From contig JAISVV010000099.1 of NCBI GenBank assembly GCA_031271365.1, positions 1 to 11,571 of the forward strand: a stretch of DNA of 11,571 bases. Direction: 5' to 3'. The translations under genes were made by a program, and so were the position numbers. The stretch is from Elusimicrobiota bacterium (GTDB lineage Bacteria; Elusimicrobiota; Elusimicrobia; Elusimicrobiales; Elusimicrobiaceae). The notes beneath the pieces were generated by a model. That model was not told the origin of the DNA. It searched no databases and worked only from the letters and a program-made list of their open reading frames with translations. Below are positions 1 to 6,230 of the stretch, piece by piece. Within the stretch, counting starts at the first letter, position 1. Each line of letters starts with the position of its first letter.

Positions 1-593
1 GGGCAGGCGGCCTCGCACTTGCCGCAGCCGGCGCAATCCTTATCTATGCTTATTTGATTGAGCGATATTTTTGACACAAGCCCCAGCGCCGCGCCGACGG
101 GGCAGATATTTGCGCAAAAAAATCTATCCTTAAAAATTACCAATACAAGTATGGCCGCCGCGGCGATAAGGCCCACAGCGGAAAGCCCGAAAGCCGAGCC
201 GAAGTAAGTATAAGGCTCCGCCGCGCGCAGCAGCCACGCCGTGCCGCCGGCCAGCGCGCCGAAAACCGCGGCCGCAATTATATACTTGGCAAAATAATTT
301 TTTTGCCGGCCGCTTGTTTTCTTTTTGCAAAAACCCACAAGCTCCTGCAGCAAACCCAGCGGGCACAGCACAGAGCAGTAAACGCGCCCGAACAAAAACG
401 TTACTCCCAAAACAATCAGCAGCAGCGCAAGCGCGGCGACGGAAAAATCTATAAACACGCGCTGCAAAAGCGGGGCAAATTGCAAATCAAAAATTCTAAC
501 GCCGTAAAACACGCCGCCGAAGGCAAGCAGCGTTAAAACGCCTACGGCGCAGGCGGCCGCCAAACGCGCGCGGTATAAGTTTTTTGCGCTCAT
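1..593 (-). CDS. NapH/YccM-like membrane polyferredoxin (partial, 3' end beyond window)
   Basis: Translating from the ATG at 593 gives an open frame that runs off the left edge, with 197 residues visible. It contains several hydrophobic segments (about 11-30, 48-70, 102-122 and 135-154). Two CxxxCP motifs follow membrane segments (C73/C77-P78 and C160/C164-P165). A ferredoxin CxxCxxCxxxC motif begins at C187, C190, C193 and C197, where the window ends. This arrangement is typical of the NapH/MauN/YccM family, membrane iron-sulfur proteins that pass electrons from quinol or cytoplasmic donors to periplasmic enzymes. The start lies one base after the stop of the upstream reductase gene and is preceded by a G-rich ribosome binding site inside that gene, so translation is probably coupled. 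The inferred role is electron supply to the neighbouring exported iron-sulfur reductase. The family call is firm, but the partner is inference. Confidence 0.85.
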   Translation of the reverse strand, partial: MSAKNLYRARLAAACAVGVLTLLAFGGVFYGVRIFDLQFAPLLQRVFIDFSVAALALLLIVLGVTFLFGRVYCSVLCPLGLLQELVGFCKKKTSGRQKNYFAKYIIAAAVFGALAGGTAWLLRAAEPYTYFGSAFGLSAVGLIAAAAILVLVIFKDRFFCANICPVGAALGLVSKISLNQISIDKDCAGCGKCEAAC

Positions 594-594
594 A

Positions 595-1827
595 TTACAT
601 CCCCCCTTTTCTAAGCACGGCTGCTTCCGCGGCTACTTTATCTAAAAGCGCGGGTATCTCCAAAAGCTGCGGGCAGTTGGCGTTACAGAGGTTGCAATGT
701 ATGCATTTGCCGGCCTGCTCGCGCTGTTTTAGCGCGCCGTATTTTTGCAGGAAAGCGCGCGCGTCGCCGTCGGCCTTATACTCGTTGTACATAAGAAAGA
801 TTGCCGGTATGGCAATGCCGCGGGGGCATTCGTAGCAATAATTGCAGGCGGTGCAGTTAATCTCGCCGCGTTTTTGCAGTATGCCGGCTATTTTATCGGC
901 CAGTTGGTTTTCGGCTTCGGTAAAGGGGCGGTAGTCCGTAAAAGTTTGCACGTTTTCTTTTACCTGCTCAAGGTTGCTCATGCCGCTTAATACGGTTAAA
1001 ATATTTTCTTTGCCCGCCACCCAGCGCAGGCCGAAAGAAGCCTGCGTGTCTAAAGGGGCCTCCTTTTCCGCCACGGCTTTGGCCGAGCCCGTCAGCGTAG
1101 CAAGCGCGCCGCCGCGCAGCGGCGCCATGGAAATTATCGGCAGCTTGGCGGCCTGTAAAACTTCGTAATTCTTTTTGGCGTCCATGGCGTTCCAGTCAAG
1201 ATAGTTAAACTGGATTTGGCAAAACTCCCACGGGCGCTCTTTGACGACTTGCGCCAAAAGTTCGTGGCTGCCGTGGTAGGAAAAGCCTACGTGTTTTATT
1301 TTGCCTTCTTTCTTTAGCTGCTCCAGGACGTCGTAAACTTCAAAATTGCGGTAATTGTCTACCGAGCGCGCGGAGATATTATGCGCCAGATAAAAATCAA
1401 AATAATCAACGCGGCATTTTTTTAGCTGCTCTTCAAAGATGCGCCGCACGTCGGCCTTTGAAGTCAGCGCGTAAAGCGGGCTTTTGGTGGTACGCATAAA
1501 GCTATCGCGCTTCTAGTTGCTAAGCGCGTTGCCGATGGCCGTCTCGGAATTGCCGCCGTGGTACATATAGGCGGTGTCAAAATAATTTACGCCGTGGGTT
1601 ATGGCGTAATCCACCATGCGCTCCACCTCGGCGGCGTCTATCTGGCCGCCGGCTGTGGGCAGGCGCATACAGCCCATTGATAAAAGCGGCGCGCTTAACC
1701 CCAAAAGCCGCCTTGTAAGCACTTTACCGCCCTGCGCGCGGGTTTTGCTTTCCTTTTTGCAGCCGCCCAAAACGGCAAGGCCGGCTGCTGCAAAGAGCGA
1801 ATTTTTTATAAAATCGCGGCGTTTCAT
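595..1827 (-). pseudogene. Tat-exported lipoprotein aldo/keto reductase with 4Fe-4S domain, interrupted by in-frame TAG
   Basis: The frame opens at ATG 1827 and has an amber codon at 1513-1515 (codon 105). It stays in the same frame to TAA at 595-597, so a full product would have 410 residues. The N-terminus reads RRDFIK (residues 3-8), then a hydrophobic stretch, then LGGC with C23: a twin-arginine signal joined to a lipobox. The aldo/keto reductase tetrad is intact across the stop: D84 and Y89 before it, K115 (TTK) and H149 (YLAH) after it. The C-terminus carries two cysteine clusters, CTACNYCYECP and CIHCNLCNANCP, for two [4Fe-4S] centres. Its ATG overlaps the tatC stop (ATGA) and has a GGAGGT site just upstream. 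A separate product from ATG 1497 would lack the signal, D84 and Y89. The reading could be a recent nonsense mutation, a sequence error, or UAG readthrough. The substrate is unknown. Confidence 0.85.
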
Positions 1828-2516
1828 TTTACCTCCCTGGACAAAAAAAGCCCAAGTTCAAATAAGATATACGTCGGCACGGCAAGCATAAGCTGGCTGA
1901 TAACATCAGGCGGGGTAAGCAGCGCGGCAAGGATAAGTATGCCCACAACAACGTAAGGCCGCTGTTTTTTTAACACGCTTTTTTTAACAAGCCCAAAGCG
2001 CACGGCAAGCATAACCGCTAAGGGGAACTGGAACATCAAACCAAAAGCCAGCATAAGCCAGCCCGCCATGGCCGCAAAAGCGCCGACGCCTAAAACGGGG
2101 CGCAGTAAATCCGACGAGAAACTTAAAGAAAACCGCATTAAAAACGGCAGTATAAAAAGAAAGCAAAACGCCGCGCCGGCGGCGAAAAGCAAAGTGGAAG
2201 ATAAAACCCACAATTTTAAGGCTTTGCGCTCGTTATCGTATAAAGCGGGCAGCAAAAAGCGCCACGCCTGCCACAAAATATACGGCAAAGCCGCCGCCGA
2301 AGCCAGCGCAAAAGCAAGTTTAAGCTGCAGGATAAAAACTTCAAGCGGGGTAAAGTAATTAAAGCCCGCGCCCTCGGGCGCGGCCCAAAGAATAATGCCT
2401 TTTATAACGTAAGGCGCGGCAAAAAAAGCGGGTAAGTATAAAACGGCAACGGCACAAACGCATTTTAGCAGGACGCGGCGCAGCTCTTCCAGATGGTCAA
2501 GGAAAGAGGGCTCCAT
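1824..2516 (-). CDS. tatC: Sec-independent protein translocase TatC
   Basis: This 230-residue protein is the multispanning core of the twin-arginine translocase, which recognises RR signal peptides and, with TatA, moves folded and often cofactor-loaded proteins across the inner membrane. Family motifs run in order: HLEELRR (8-14), where E11 matches the signal-binding glutamate E15 of E. coli; FTPLEVF (55-61); PALYDNERK (90-98) with E96 at the position of E. coli E103; FGLMFQFPL (158-166); and RPYVVVGILILAALLTPPD (186-204). There are six likely membrane segments. The position of E. coli E170 is Q163 here, a change I believe occurs in other TatC proteins. The ATG shares one base with the tatA stop (TAATG), and the stop overlaps the start of the Tat-targeted reductase (ATGA). 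This indicates a translationally coupled transporter-cargo operon. Confidence 0.95.
   Translation of the reverse strand: MEPSFLDHLEELRRVLLKCVCAVAVLYLPAFFAAPYVIKGIILWAAPEGAGFNYFTPLEVFILQLKLAFALASAAALPYILWQAWRFLLPALYDNERKALKLWVLSSTLLFAAGAAFCFLFILPFLMRFSLSFSSDLLRPVLGVGAFAAMAGWLMLAFGLMFQFPLAVMLAVRFGLVKKSVLKKQRPYVVVGILILAALLTPPDVISQLMLAVPTYILFELGLFLSREVK
1831..1836 (-). promoter_or_regulatory. Ribosome binding site of the aldo/keto reductase gene
   Basis: The minus strand reads GGAGGT followed by AAA and the ATG at 1827. The site lies inside the last codons of tatC, so the reductase can be initiated efficiently by ribosomes finishing tatC. It supports the choice of 1827 as the start. Confidence 0.65.
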
Positions 2517-2728
2517 TACTTTTTTTCTTCGGCTTTGTCTTGCGCGGCGGGGGCGGCCTCGCCGGCGGCGGTCAGGCCTTTGGTTTCTTTTTCTATTTCT
2601 TCTTTGGCTTTTTTAAACTCGTGCGATGCGCGGCCGAAGGCTTTTGCAATCTCCGGTATGCGCTTGGCCCCAAACAGGAGCAAGACGGCTAAAATTATTA
2701 ATACTATTTCCCAAACGCCAAGTGACAT
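2516..2728 (-). CDS. tatA: Twin-arginine translocase pore subunit TatA/E family
   Basis: This 70-residue protein has the TatA/B layout: a short polar N-terminus with E7, one membrane helix (about 5-19), the hinge FGAKRIPE (19-26), an amphipathic helix with the usual FKKAKEE pattern (38-44), and a charged, alanine-rich tail. TatA oligomers form or weaken the membrane passage for folded proteins recognised by TatC. No separate tatB is seen, so this may be a minimal TatAC system in which one protein serves both roles; a second copy elsewhere cannot be excluded. A strong AAAGGAGG ribosome binding site sits six bases upstream of ATG 2728. The gene is first in its operon after a 66-base gap from the outer-membrane protein gene. 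Confidence 0.93.
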   Translation of the reverse strand: MSLGVWEIVLIILAVLLLFGAKRIPEIAKAFGRASHEFKKAKEEIEKETKGLTAAGEAAPAAQDKAEEKK

Positions 2729-2734
2729 AGACGG

Positions 2735-2740
2735 CCTCCT
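2735..2740 (-). promoter_or_regulatory. Ribosome binding site of tatA
   Basis: AGGAGG on the minus strand, six bases before ATG 2728, and part of the longer AAAGGAGG. It is the clearest translation signal in this half of the window and fixes the tatA start. Confidence 0.7.
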
Positions 2741-2756
2741 TTAAAACTGGTAATTT

Positions 2757-2768
2757 TATTCTAGAATA
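2757..2768. promoter_or_regulatory. 12-base perfect palindrome upstream of tatA (possible operator or -10 region)
   Basis: TATTCTAGAATA is a perfect palindrome in the 66-base gap between the outer-membrane protein gene and tatA. On the minus strand it holds TAGAAT, which could serve as a -10 element about 30 bases before the ATG. No convincing -35 is visible. No rho-independent terminator is visible in this gap, so transcription may also read through from the gene at 2795-4162. Chance is a real alternative for so short a palindrome. Confidence 0.2.
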
Positions 2769-2794
2769 TTTTGCCACTCGCTTGCGCCGGTTTT

Positions 2795-4162
2795 TTAAAA
2801 ACCCGCGCCGAAGACGAAGGATAAAGTATTCTCCCCGTTGGTAATATCTTTGGTAAAGTTTACGCCCAAAGGCAGCTGGAAACGCCAAAAAGTTACGTAT
2901 AAACTTGCGCCCGCGCCGGCCTGGTTGCAGCGCGCGGCGCCGTCAAAGAGCCAGGAGGATTCTACAAAAGGCTCAAAAACCGCTACCGCCGTGTTATTTT
3001 TTAATACAAAAAGCGCGGCAAAAAGCCCGCCGCCAAAGCCTTTTTGGCCTATATACTGCGTTGAATAGCGGCCTTTGCCGGCAAGCAGTTTTTTGGTGCT
3101 GACGCCGTCTGAAAACCCGCCTTCAAAAGTTTGCGCTGCGTTGGCGGCGACGTAAAACGTGTGCCTTGTTTTCAGCTCCAGGCTGCCGATCAGCGCGGCG
3201 GATAAAATGGAAATATCATAATCAGCCCCCGTATAACCGCCGCCGGCCGAATAATCCAGCGAGGCAAAATACCCGGGCCTTATGTATGGCAGGCTGGCCA
3301 GCCTGTGCTCTTTGTCCGAAGTGCCCAAACCGAAGATAGAGCCAAAGGCGCCCGCCACGCCTTTGCCGGGCTTTATATTGCGGTACGCGCTTACAGAGGC
3401 CTGCAAGCGATGGTGCGCGCCGGCGTCCGCCGGCGGCGCGGCGGCGGCAGCGGCTTTATATTCAATATCTTGATAGGCGTAGCCAAAACGCAGGCTTAGA
3501 CGCTCGCCCAAACTTCTGCCGTAACTTAGGCCGGCGGCGGTTTCCTTGACGTCATATTGATTGGCTATGGCGCGGCCGGCGTCTTTATCTTTACCGCCAA
3601 AGAGGCCCGCCCTGTTATACGCGCCGCCCTGGTAGATTTTTTGAGTGTAATCCTGGTTTAAAAACATTGCGCTGTAGCTGTTGTCGCCGAGGTGCAGGCC
3701 CAGGGCGGCGAGGTAGCCGGCTTTGCCGTACGCGCCGGTTAAGGTTGCAAGCTCGCCGAGTTTAAATAAATTGGCTTCCATCAGGATAAGCGCGGCCGCC
3801 GTGCTGCCGCCGCTGCTCATTATTACCGGCAGCGGCAAGAGGAAGTGGCCGTCCTCGCAGTTTATATTGATATCGAGGTTATTTTGCGCGTTTATTTGCG
3901 CGTCCGCCCGCACGCTTTTAAAGATGCGCATATCGTGCAGGGCTTTGCGTGCGTCGTCGAAATTTTGATAGTTAAAGGTATCGCCTTCGCGCATTAGAAA
4001 TTTGGCTTTTACTATAGCTGGGTTAATGCGCGTTGCGGTTACGTTGATGTTTTGCACGCGCAGGCCGTTGAACGCGCTGAAGTGTTGCATATCATCCGCG
4101 CCTTGCGCGTAAAGCGCGGCGGCGGCCAGCAGGCACAGGGTGGTTAGAAAAAACTTTCTCAT
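2795..4162 (-). CDS. BamA/TamA-like outer-membrane protein with a single POTRA domain
   Basis: The 455-residue product starts with a Sec signal peptide (MRKFF followed by a leucine/alanine core, cleavage probably near ALYAQ at 16-20). Residues about 33-105 look like one POTRA domain: a strand LRVQNINVTATRI, a segment with FLMREGDTFN, a helix DDARKALHDMRIFKSV, and a closing strand. The rest (about 110-455) has alternating polar and aromatic residues with many glycines, as in a transmembrane beta barrel, and ends in FGAGF with the C-terminal aromatic residue recognised by the Bam machinery. Omp85 proteins insert or transport proteins across the outer membrane. BamA itself has five POTRA domains and about 800 residues, so this is a short paralogue of unknown substrate rather than BamA. 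It stands alone between two gaps. Its ATG is preceded by AAGGAT. A non-Omp85 barrel is possible but less likely. Confidence 0.7.
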   Translation of the reverse strand: MRKFFLTTLCLLAAAALYAQGADDMQHFSAFNGLRVQNINVTATRINPAIVKAKFLMREGDTFNYQNFDDARKALHDMRIFKSVRADAQINAQNNLDININCEDGHFLLPLPVIMSSGGSTAAALILMEANLFKLGELATLTGAYGKAGYLAALGLHLGDNSYSAMFLNQDYTQKIYQGGAYNRAGLFGGKDKDAGRAIANQYDVKETAAGLSYGRSLGERLSLRFGYAYQDIEYKAAAAAAPPADAGAHHRLQASVSAYRNIKPGKGVAGAFGSIFGLGTSDKEHRLASLPYIRPGYFASLDYSAGGGYTGADYDISILSAALIGSLELKTRHTFYVAANAAQTFEGGFSDGVSTKKLLAGKGRYSTQYIGQKGFGGGLFAALFVLKNNTAVAVFEPFVESSWLFDGAARCNQAGAGASLYVTFWRFQLPLGVNFTKDITNGENTLSFVFGAGF

Positions 4163-4194
4163 AGTTTTCTATATCCTTTGCGGCAAAAGCAACG

Positions 4195-4253
4195 ACTGGA
4201 TTGCCGCGGGCAACGCGCCTGGCGGCGTGTTAAAGGGCGCCATCGCAATGACT
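4195..4253. repeat. Interspersed-type palindromic repeat with TGGATTGC and GCAATGAC ends
   Basis: The segment begins ACTGGATTGC and ends GCAATGACT, with ATTGC and GCAAT as perfect inverted ends. Inside is a hairpin AACGCGCC-TGGC-GGCGTGTT with one mismatch. Palindromes of the type TGGATTGC...GCAATGAC are scattered through many bacterial genomes, usually between genes, so this is probably one copy of such a family. One copy alone cannot prove it, and the assignment rests on recall of the motif. Confidence 0.5.
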
Positions 4254-4258
4254 ACAGG

Positions 4259-4304
4259 GCCGCGCTGACAAGCGCGGCGGCCTTTGGCGCCATCGCCAAA
4301 AGGC
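4259..4304. repeat. Two tandem hairpins
   Basis: The first hairpin has the stem GCCGCGC/GCGCGGC (4259-4265 and 4272-4278) with the loop TGACAA. The second has the stem GCCTTTGGCG (4280-4289) against CGCCAAAAGGC (4294-4304) with one bulged base and the loop CCAT. The second hairpin repeats the 11-mer GGCGCCATCGC found at 4236-4246, exactly 50 bases away at 4286-4296. On the plus strand the second stem is followed by TGATTTT, but no plus-strand gene needs a terminator. On the minus strand no U tract follows. They may limit read-through or protect the mgsA transcript 3' end. Confidence 0.6.
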
Positions 4305-4306
4305 TG

Positions 4307-4410
4307 ATTTTCCGATTTTGCCTCCAGTTTCAATTTTCTCGCGAGCGCGGAGTAATTATGAATGTACTTTAGCGAGCGAAAAATTGAAAATAGAGGTAAA
4401 AGCGGAAAAT
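4307..4410. repeat. 104-base imperfect inverted repeat (MITE-like or large hairpin)
   Basis: The left arm starts ATTTTCCG (4307-4314) and the right arm ends CGGAAAAT (4403-4410). Comparing the first 30 bases of the left arm with the reverse complement of the right arm gives 26 identities, including shared blocks CCTC and TTTCAATTT. The arms then drift apart toward TCTCGCGAGC and CGCTCGCT, leaving an AT-rich centre of about 30 bases. This is too long for an ordinary terminator. Terminal inverted repeats around a short core resemble a miniature transposable element, but no target-site duplication is obvious at the ends. It lies just downstream of mgsA. Confidence 0.65.
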
Positions 4411-4462
4411 TGTTGCACTACGCAGGCCCAAGAAGGGCGAATGCGGAGCACCGCCAAAGCCG

Positions 4463-4924
4463 TTAATCGTCTTTTGTAAAACGCTTCATGTGGGCGTGCA
4501 GGTCCGGTATTGAGTGGCCGTATTCTCTGTGGATTATCGGGGAGGAAATCAGGAAATCGGCGGTGGCTCTGTCGCAGGCTACGGGGATATTCCATAGCAC
4601 GGCTATGCGAAGCAGAGCGCGGATATCCGGGTCGTGCGGCTGCTGGGTCAGCGGGTCCCAGAAAAAAATAAGCATATCAATTTCGCCCTCGGAGATTTTG
4701 GAGCCTACCTGCTGGTCCCCCCCGTAGGGGCCGCTTTTAAAGCAGAATACCTGCAAATCAAGCGCCTGCGCAATCAGCGCGCCGGTGGTGCCGGTGGCAA
4801 AAAGTTCGTGCTTGGAAAGGCTGCCGCGATTGTATTTGGCCCATTCTATTAAATCGTCTTTTTTGTTATCGTGCGCCACTAAGGCTATTCTTTTTACGGC
4901 GGGCATTATCCTTTGTTTATGCAT
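4463..4924 (-). CDS. mgsA: Methylglyoxal synthase
   Basis: The 153-residue product converts dihydroxyacetone phosphate to methylglyoxal and phosphate, a cytoplasmic bypass of lower glycolysis used when phosphate is scarce or sugar phosphates build up. The fold is recognisable along its whole length: IALVAHDNKK (13-22), ATGTTG (43-48) for phosphate binding, SGPYGGDQQVG (64-74) with D70 as catalytic base (E. coli D71), FFWDPLTQQPHDPD (87-100) with H97 and D100 matching E. coli H98 and D101, then NIPVACDRATADFLI (112-126). One deviation is D118, where homologues usually have Asn (NIPVATN in E. coli). The start at 4924 is set by AGGAGG nine bases upstream; an ATG at 4906 is the alternative. The start overlaps the end of the CNNM gene by eight bases, making this the last gene of the long operon. 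Confidence 0.95.
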   Translation of the reverse strand: MHKQRIMPAVKRIALVAHDNKKDDLIEWAKYNRGSLSKHELFATGTTGALIAQALDLQVFCFKSGPYGGDQQVGSKISEGEIDMLIFFWDPLTQQPHDPDIRALLRIAVLWNIPVACDRATADFLISSPIIHREYGHSIPDLHAHMKRFTKDD

Positions 4925-6230
4925 TTTGCGCGTCCTCCTTATAGGGGGTAAAAACCACTTCCATCACTTTTGTGCGGCGGAATTTGCGGGCCTCCATGCG
5001 CAGGCCCTCGGCGATAATTTTATCGTTATTGCTTACGGCGCGGCCCAAATGTTTGGCCGCCCATTCTTCCACGCTTAAGGCTGGGGTTACGCTTGGCGGC
5101 GCGGGCAAATCAAGCTCTTTAAACACATTTTGCATTTTGGCGGCCGCGCTGGCTATAAGGCTGCCGCCGAAGCGGCGCAGATAGGGGGTAAAGTAATCGT
5201 ACTCGTCCTCAATCTCGCCAACCATTTCTTCGAAGATATCTTCTAAGGTGATAATGCCGGTTATTTTGCCGTTTTCCGTTACCAGGCTGATGTGGTGGTG
5301 CTCGCGCGTCATTTGCTGCAACGCGGCGGAAATCAGGGTGCTGCCGTCTAAACTTATTATGGGCCGCAGTATGGCGCGCGTGTTTGGCGTTTGGCCGGGC
5401 GTGGTTTTGGTGGCGGCAAAAATATCTTTAAAATTAAGGTAGCCTATTATGGTTTGTTTGTCGCCCTGCACGGCCGTAACGGGGAAGCGCGTGTGCATAT
5501 CAAGGTGCGCTTTTATAAAAGTGTCGGCTATAGTGTCGCCCGCAAAGAGCACGTAAACGTCGCTTAGGGGTATTTGTATTTCCTTTATCCTGCGTATGCT
5601 GAAGAAGGCGGAGGAGAGCACGATTTTTTCTTCTATCTTGCCAAATAAGCGCGAGGAGGAAGCTATAGCGGCGGCGGCCCTTAAGTCTTCCAGGGCGGCT
5701 TTTTTGTCGCTGTTTTCGTCGGTTTTATGGACGACTTTTTTGCGCGTTAAAAACGCTACAATCTTTTCCATCACGCTTACCATAGGCAGTAAAAACCCGT
5801 AGCAAACGCGCATAAACGGAGAAAGCAGCAAAACCACAAATTCTTTATTTTTTATGGCAAAAGTTTTGGGCACCAACTCGGCAAAAACTATGGTTATTAA
5901 ACTTAAAGGCACTACCAAAAAGATAATGGAAAGCGTGTGCGCAAAGGCTTTTGATATCGCAAATTTGGTTTGCAAAAAGGGCGTTAAGCCGTCGGCCGCG
6001 CCCGCGCCGCCGGCGGCGGCTGCAACGGCAGCGGCCAAAGTTATGCCTATTTGCACCACGGCAAGGGCGCCTTCGATATGGTCTTTTAAAAACAGCGCGC
6101 TGGCGGCGCCTTGGCGGTTTTCCTGCGCCAGAATGCTCAGTTTTGTGCGCGAGACGGAGGCCAAAGCCATCTCGTAGGCCGCCAAAAGCGCGTTTAGGCA
6201 AAGCATTAGGATTATTACAAAAATTACCAT
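4917..6230 (-). CDS. CNNM/CorC (hemolysin C) family protein with DUF21, CBS pair and CorC_HlyC domain
   Basis: The product is 437 residues from ATG 6230. A longer frame exists from 6320, but its first 30 residues are non-hydrophobic, overlap the PAQR gene and lack homology-like features, whereas residue 1 here begins the first membrane helix directly. Domains are a DUF21/CNNM membrane domain (1-160) with AYEMALASVSRTKL (18-31), GITL (62-65) and FAELVPKTFAI (116-126); a CBS pair (about 215-340) ending ITLEDIFEEMVGEIEDEYD (327-345); and a CorC_HlyC domain (about 350-430). Relatives mediate or regulate Mg2+ and Co2+ movement, gated by ATP binding to the CBS domains. The usual GITLxG glycine pattern is replaced by an alanine-rich stretch (66-74), so transport function should not be assumed. 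It overlaps the PAQR gene upstream by seven bases and mgsA downstream by eight. Confidence 0.9.
   Translation of the reverse strand: MVIFVIILMLCLNALLAAYEMALASVSRTKLSILAQENRQGAASALFLKDHIEGALAVVQIGITLAAAVAAAAGGAGAADGLTPFLQTKFAISKAFAHTLSIIFLVVPLSLITIVFAELVPKTFAIKNKEFVVLLLSPFMRVCYGFLLPMVSVMEKIVAFLTRKKVVHKTDENSDKKAALEDLRAAAAIASSSRLFGKIEEKIVLSSAFFSIRRIKEIQIPLSDVYVLFAGDTIADTFIKAHLDMHTRFPVTAVQGDKQTIIGYLNFKDIFAATKTTPGQTPNTRAILRPIISLDGSTLISAALQQMTREHHHISLVTENGKITGIITLEDIFEEMVGEIEDEYDYFTPYLRRFGGSLIASAAAKMQNVFKELDLPAPPSVTPALSVEEWAAKHLGRAVSNNDKIIAEGLRMEARKFRRTKVMEVVFTPYKEDAQNA
4934..4939 (-). promoter_or_regulatory. Ribosome binding site of mgsA
   Basis: AAGGAGG on the minus strand, nine bases before ATG 4924 and lying within the last codons of the CNNM gene. 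Its strength favours 4924 over the internal ATG at 4906. Confidence 0.65.

Larger units (their letters stand above)
4163..4462. other. 300-base non-coding gap rich in inverted repeats
   Basis: No credible gene occurs here on either strand. The gap separates the long upstream operon ending in mgsA from the outer-membrane protein gene, so it must hold the promoter of the latter and probably the 3' end of the upstream transcript. Nearly all of it is made of the three repeat structures listed separately. No canonical GC stem followed by a T tract is seen in the minus orientation. A CATAAT hexamer (minus strand, complement of 4355-4360) in the loop of the largest repeat is a weak -10 candidate without a good -35. 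Confidence 0.7.

Noticed and set aside
4280..4320. Rho-independent terminator on the plus strand (stem followed by TGATTTT)
   Set aside because: No plus-strand gene ends here, the T tract is interrupted and offset from the stem, and on the minus strand no U tract follows.
4178..4372. 64-residue plus-strand open frame in the repeat-rich gap
   Set aside because: It runs through the hairpins and inverted repeat, has no ribosome binding site and no recognisable protein features.
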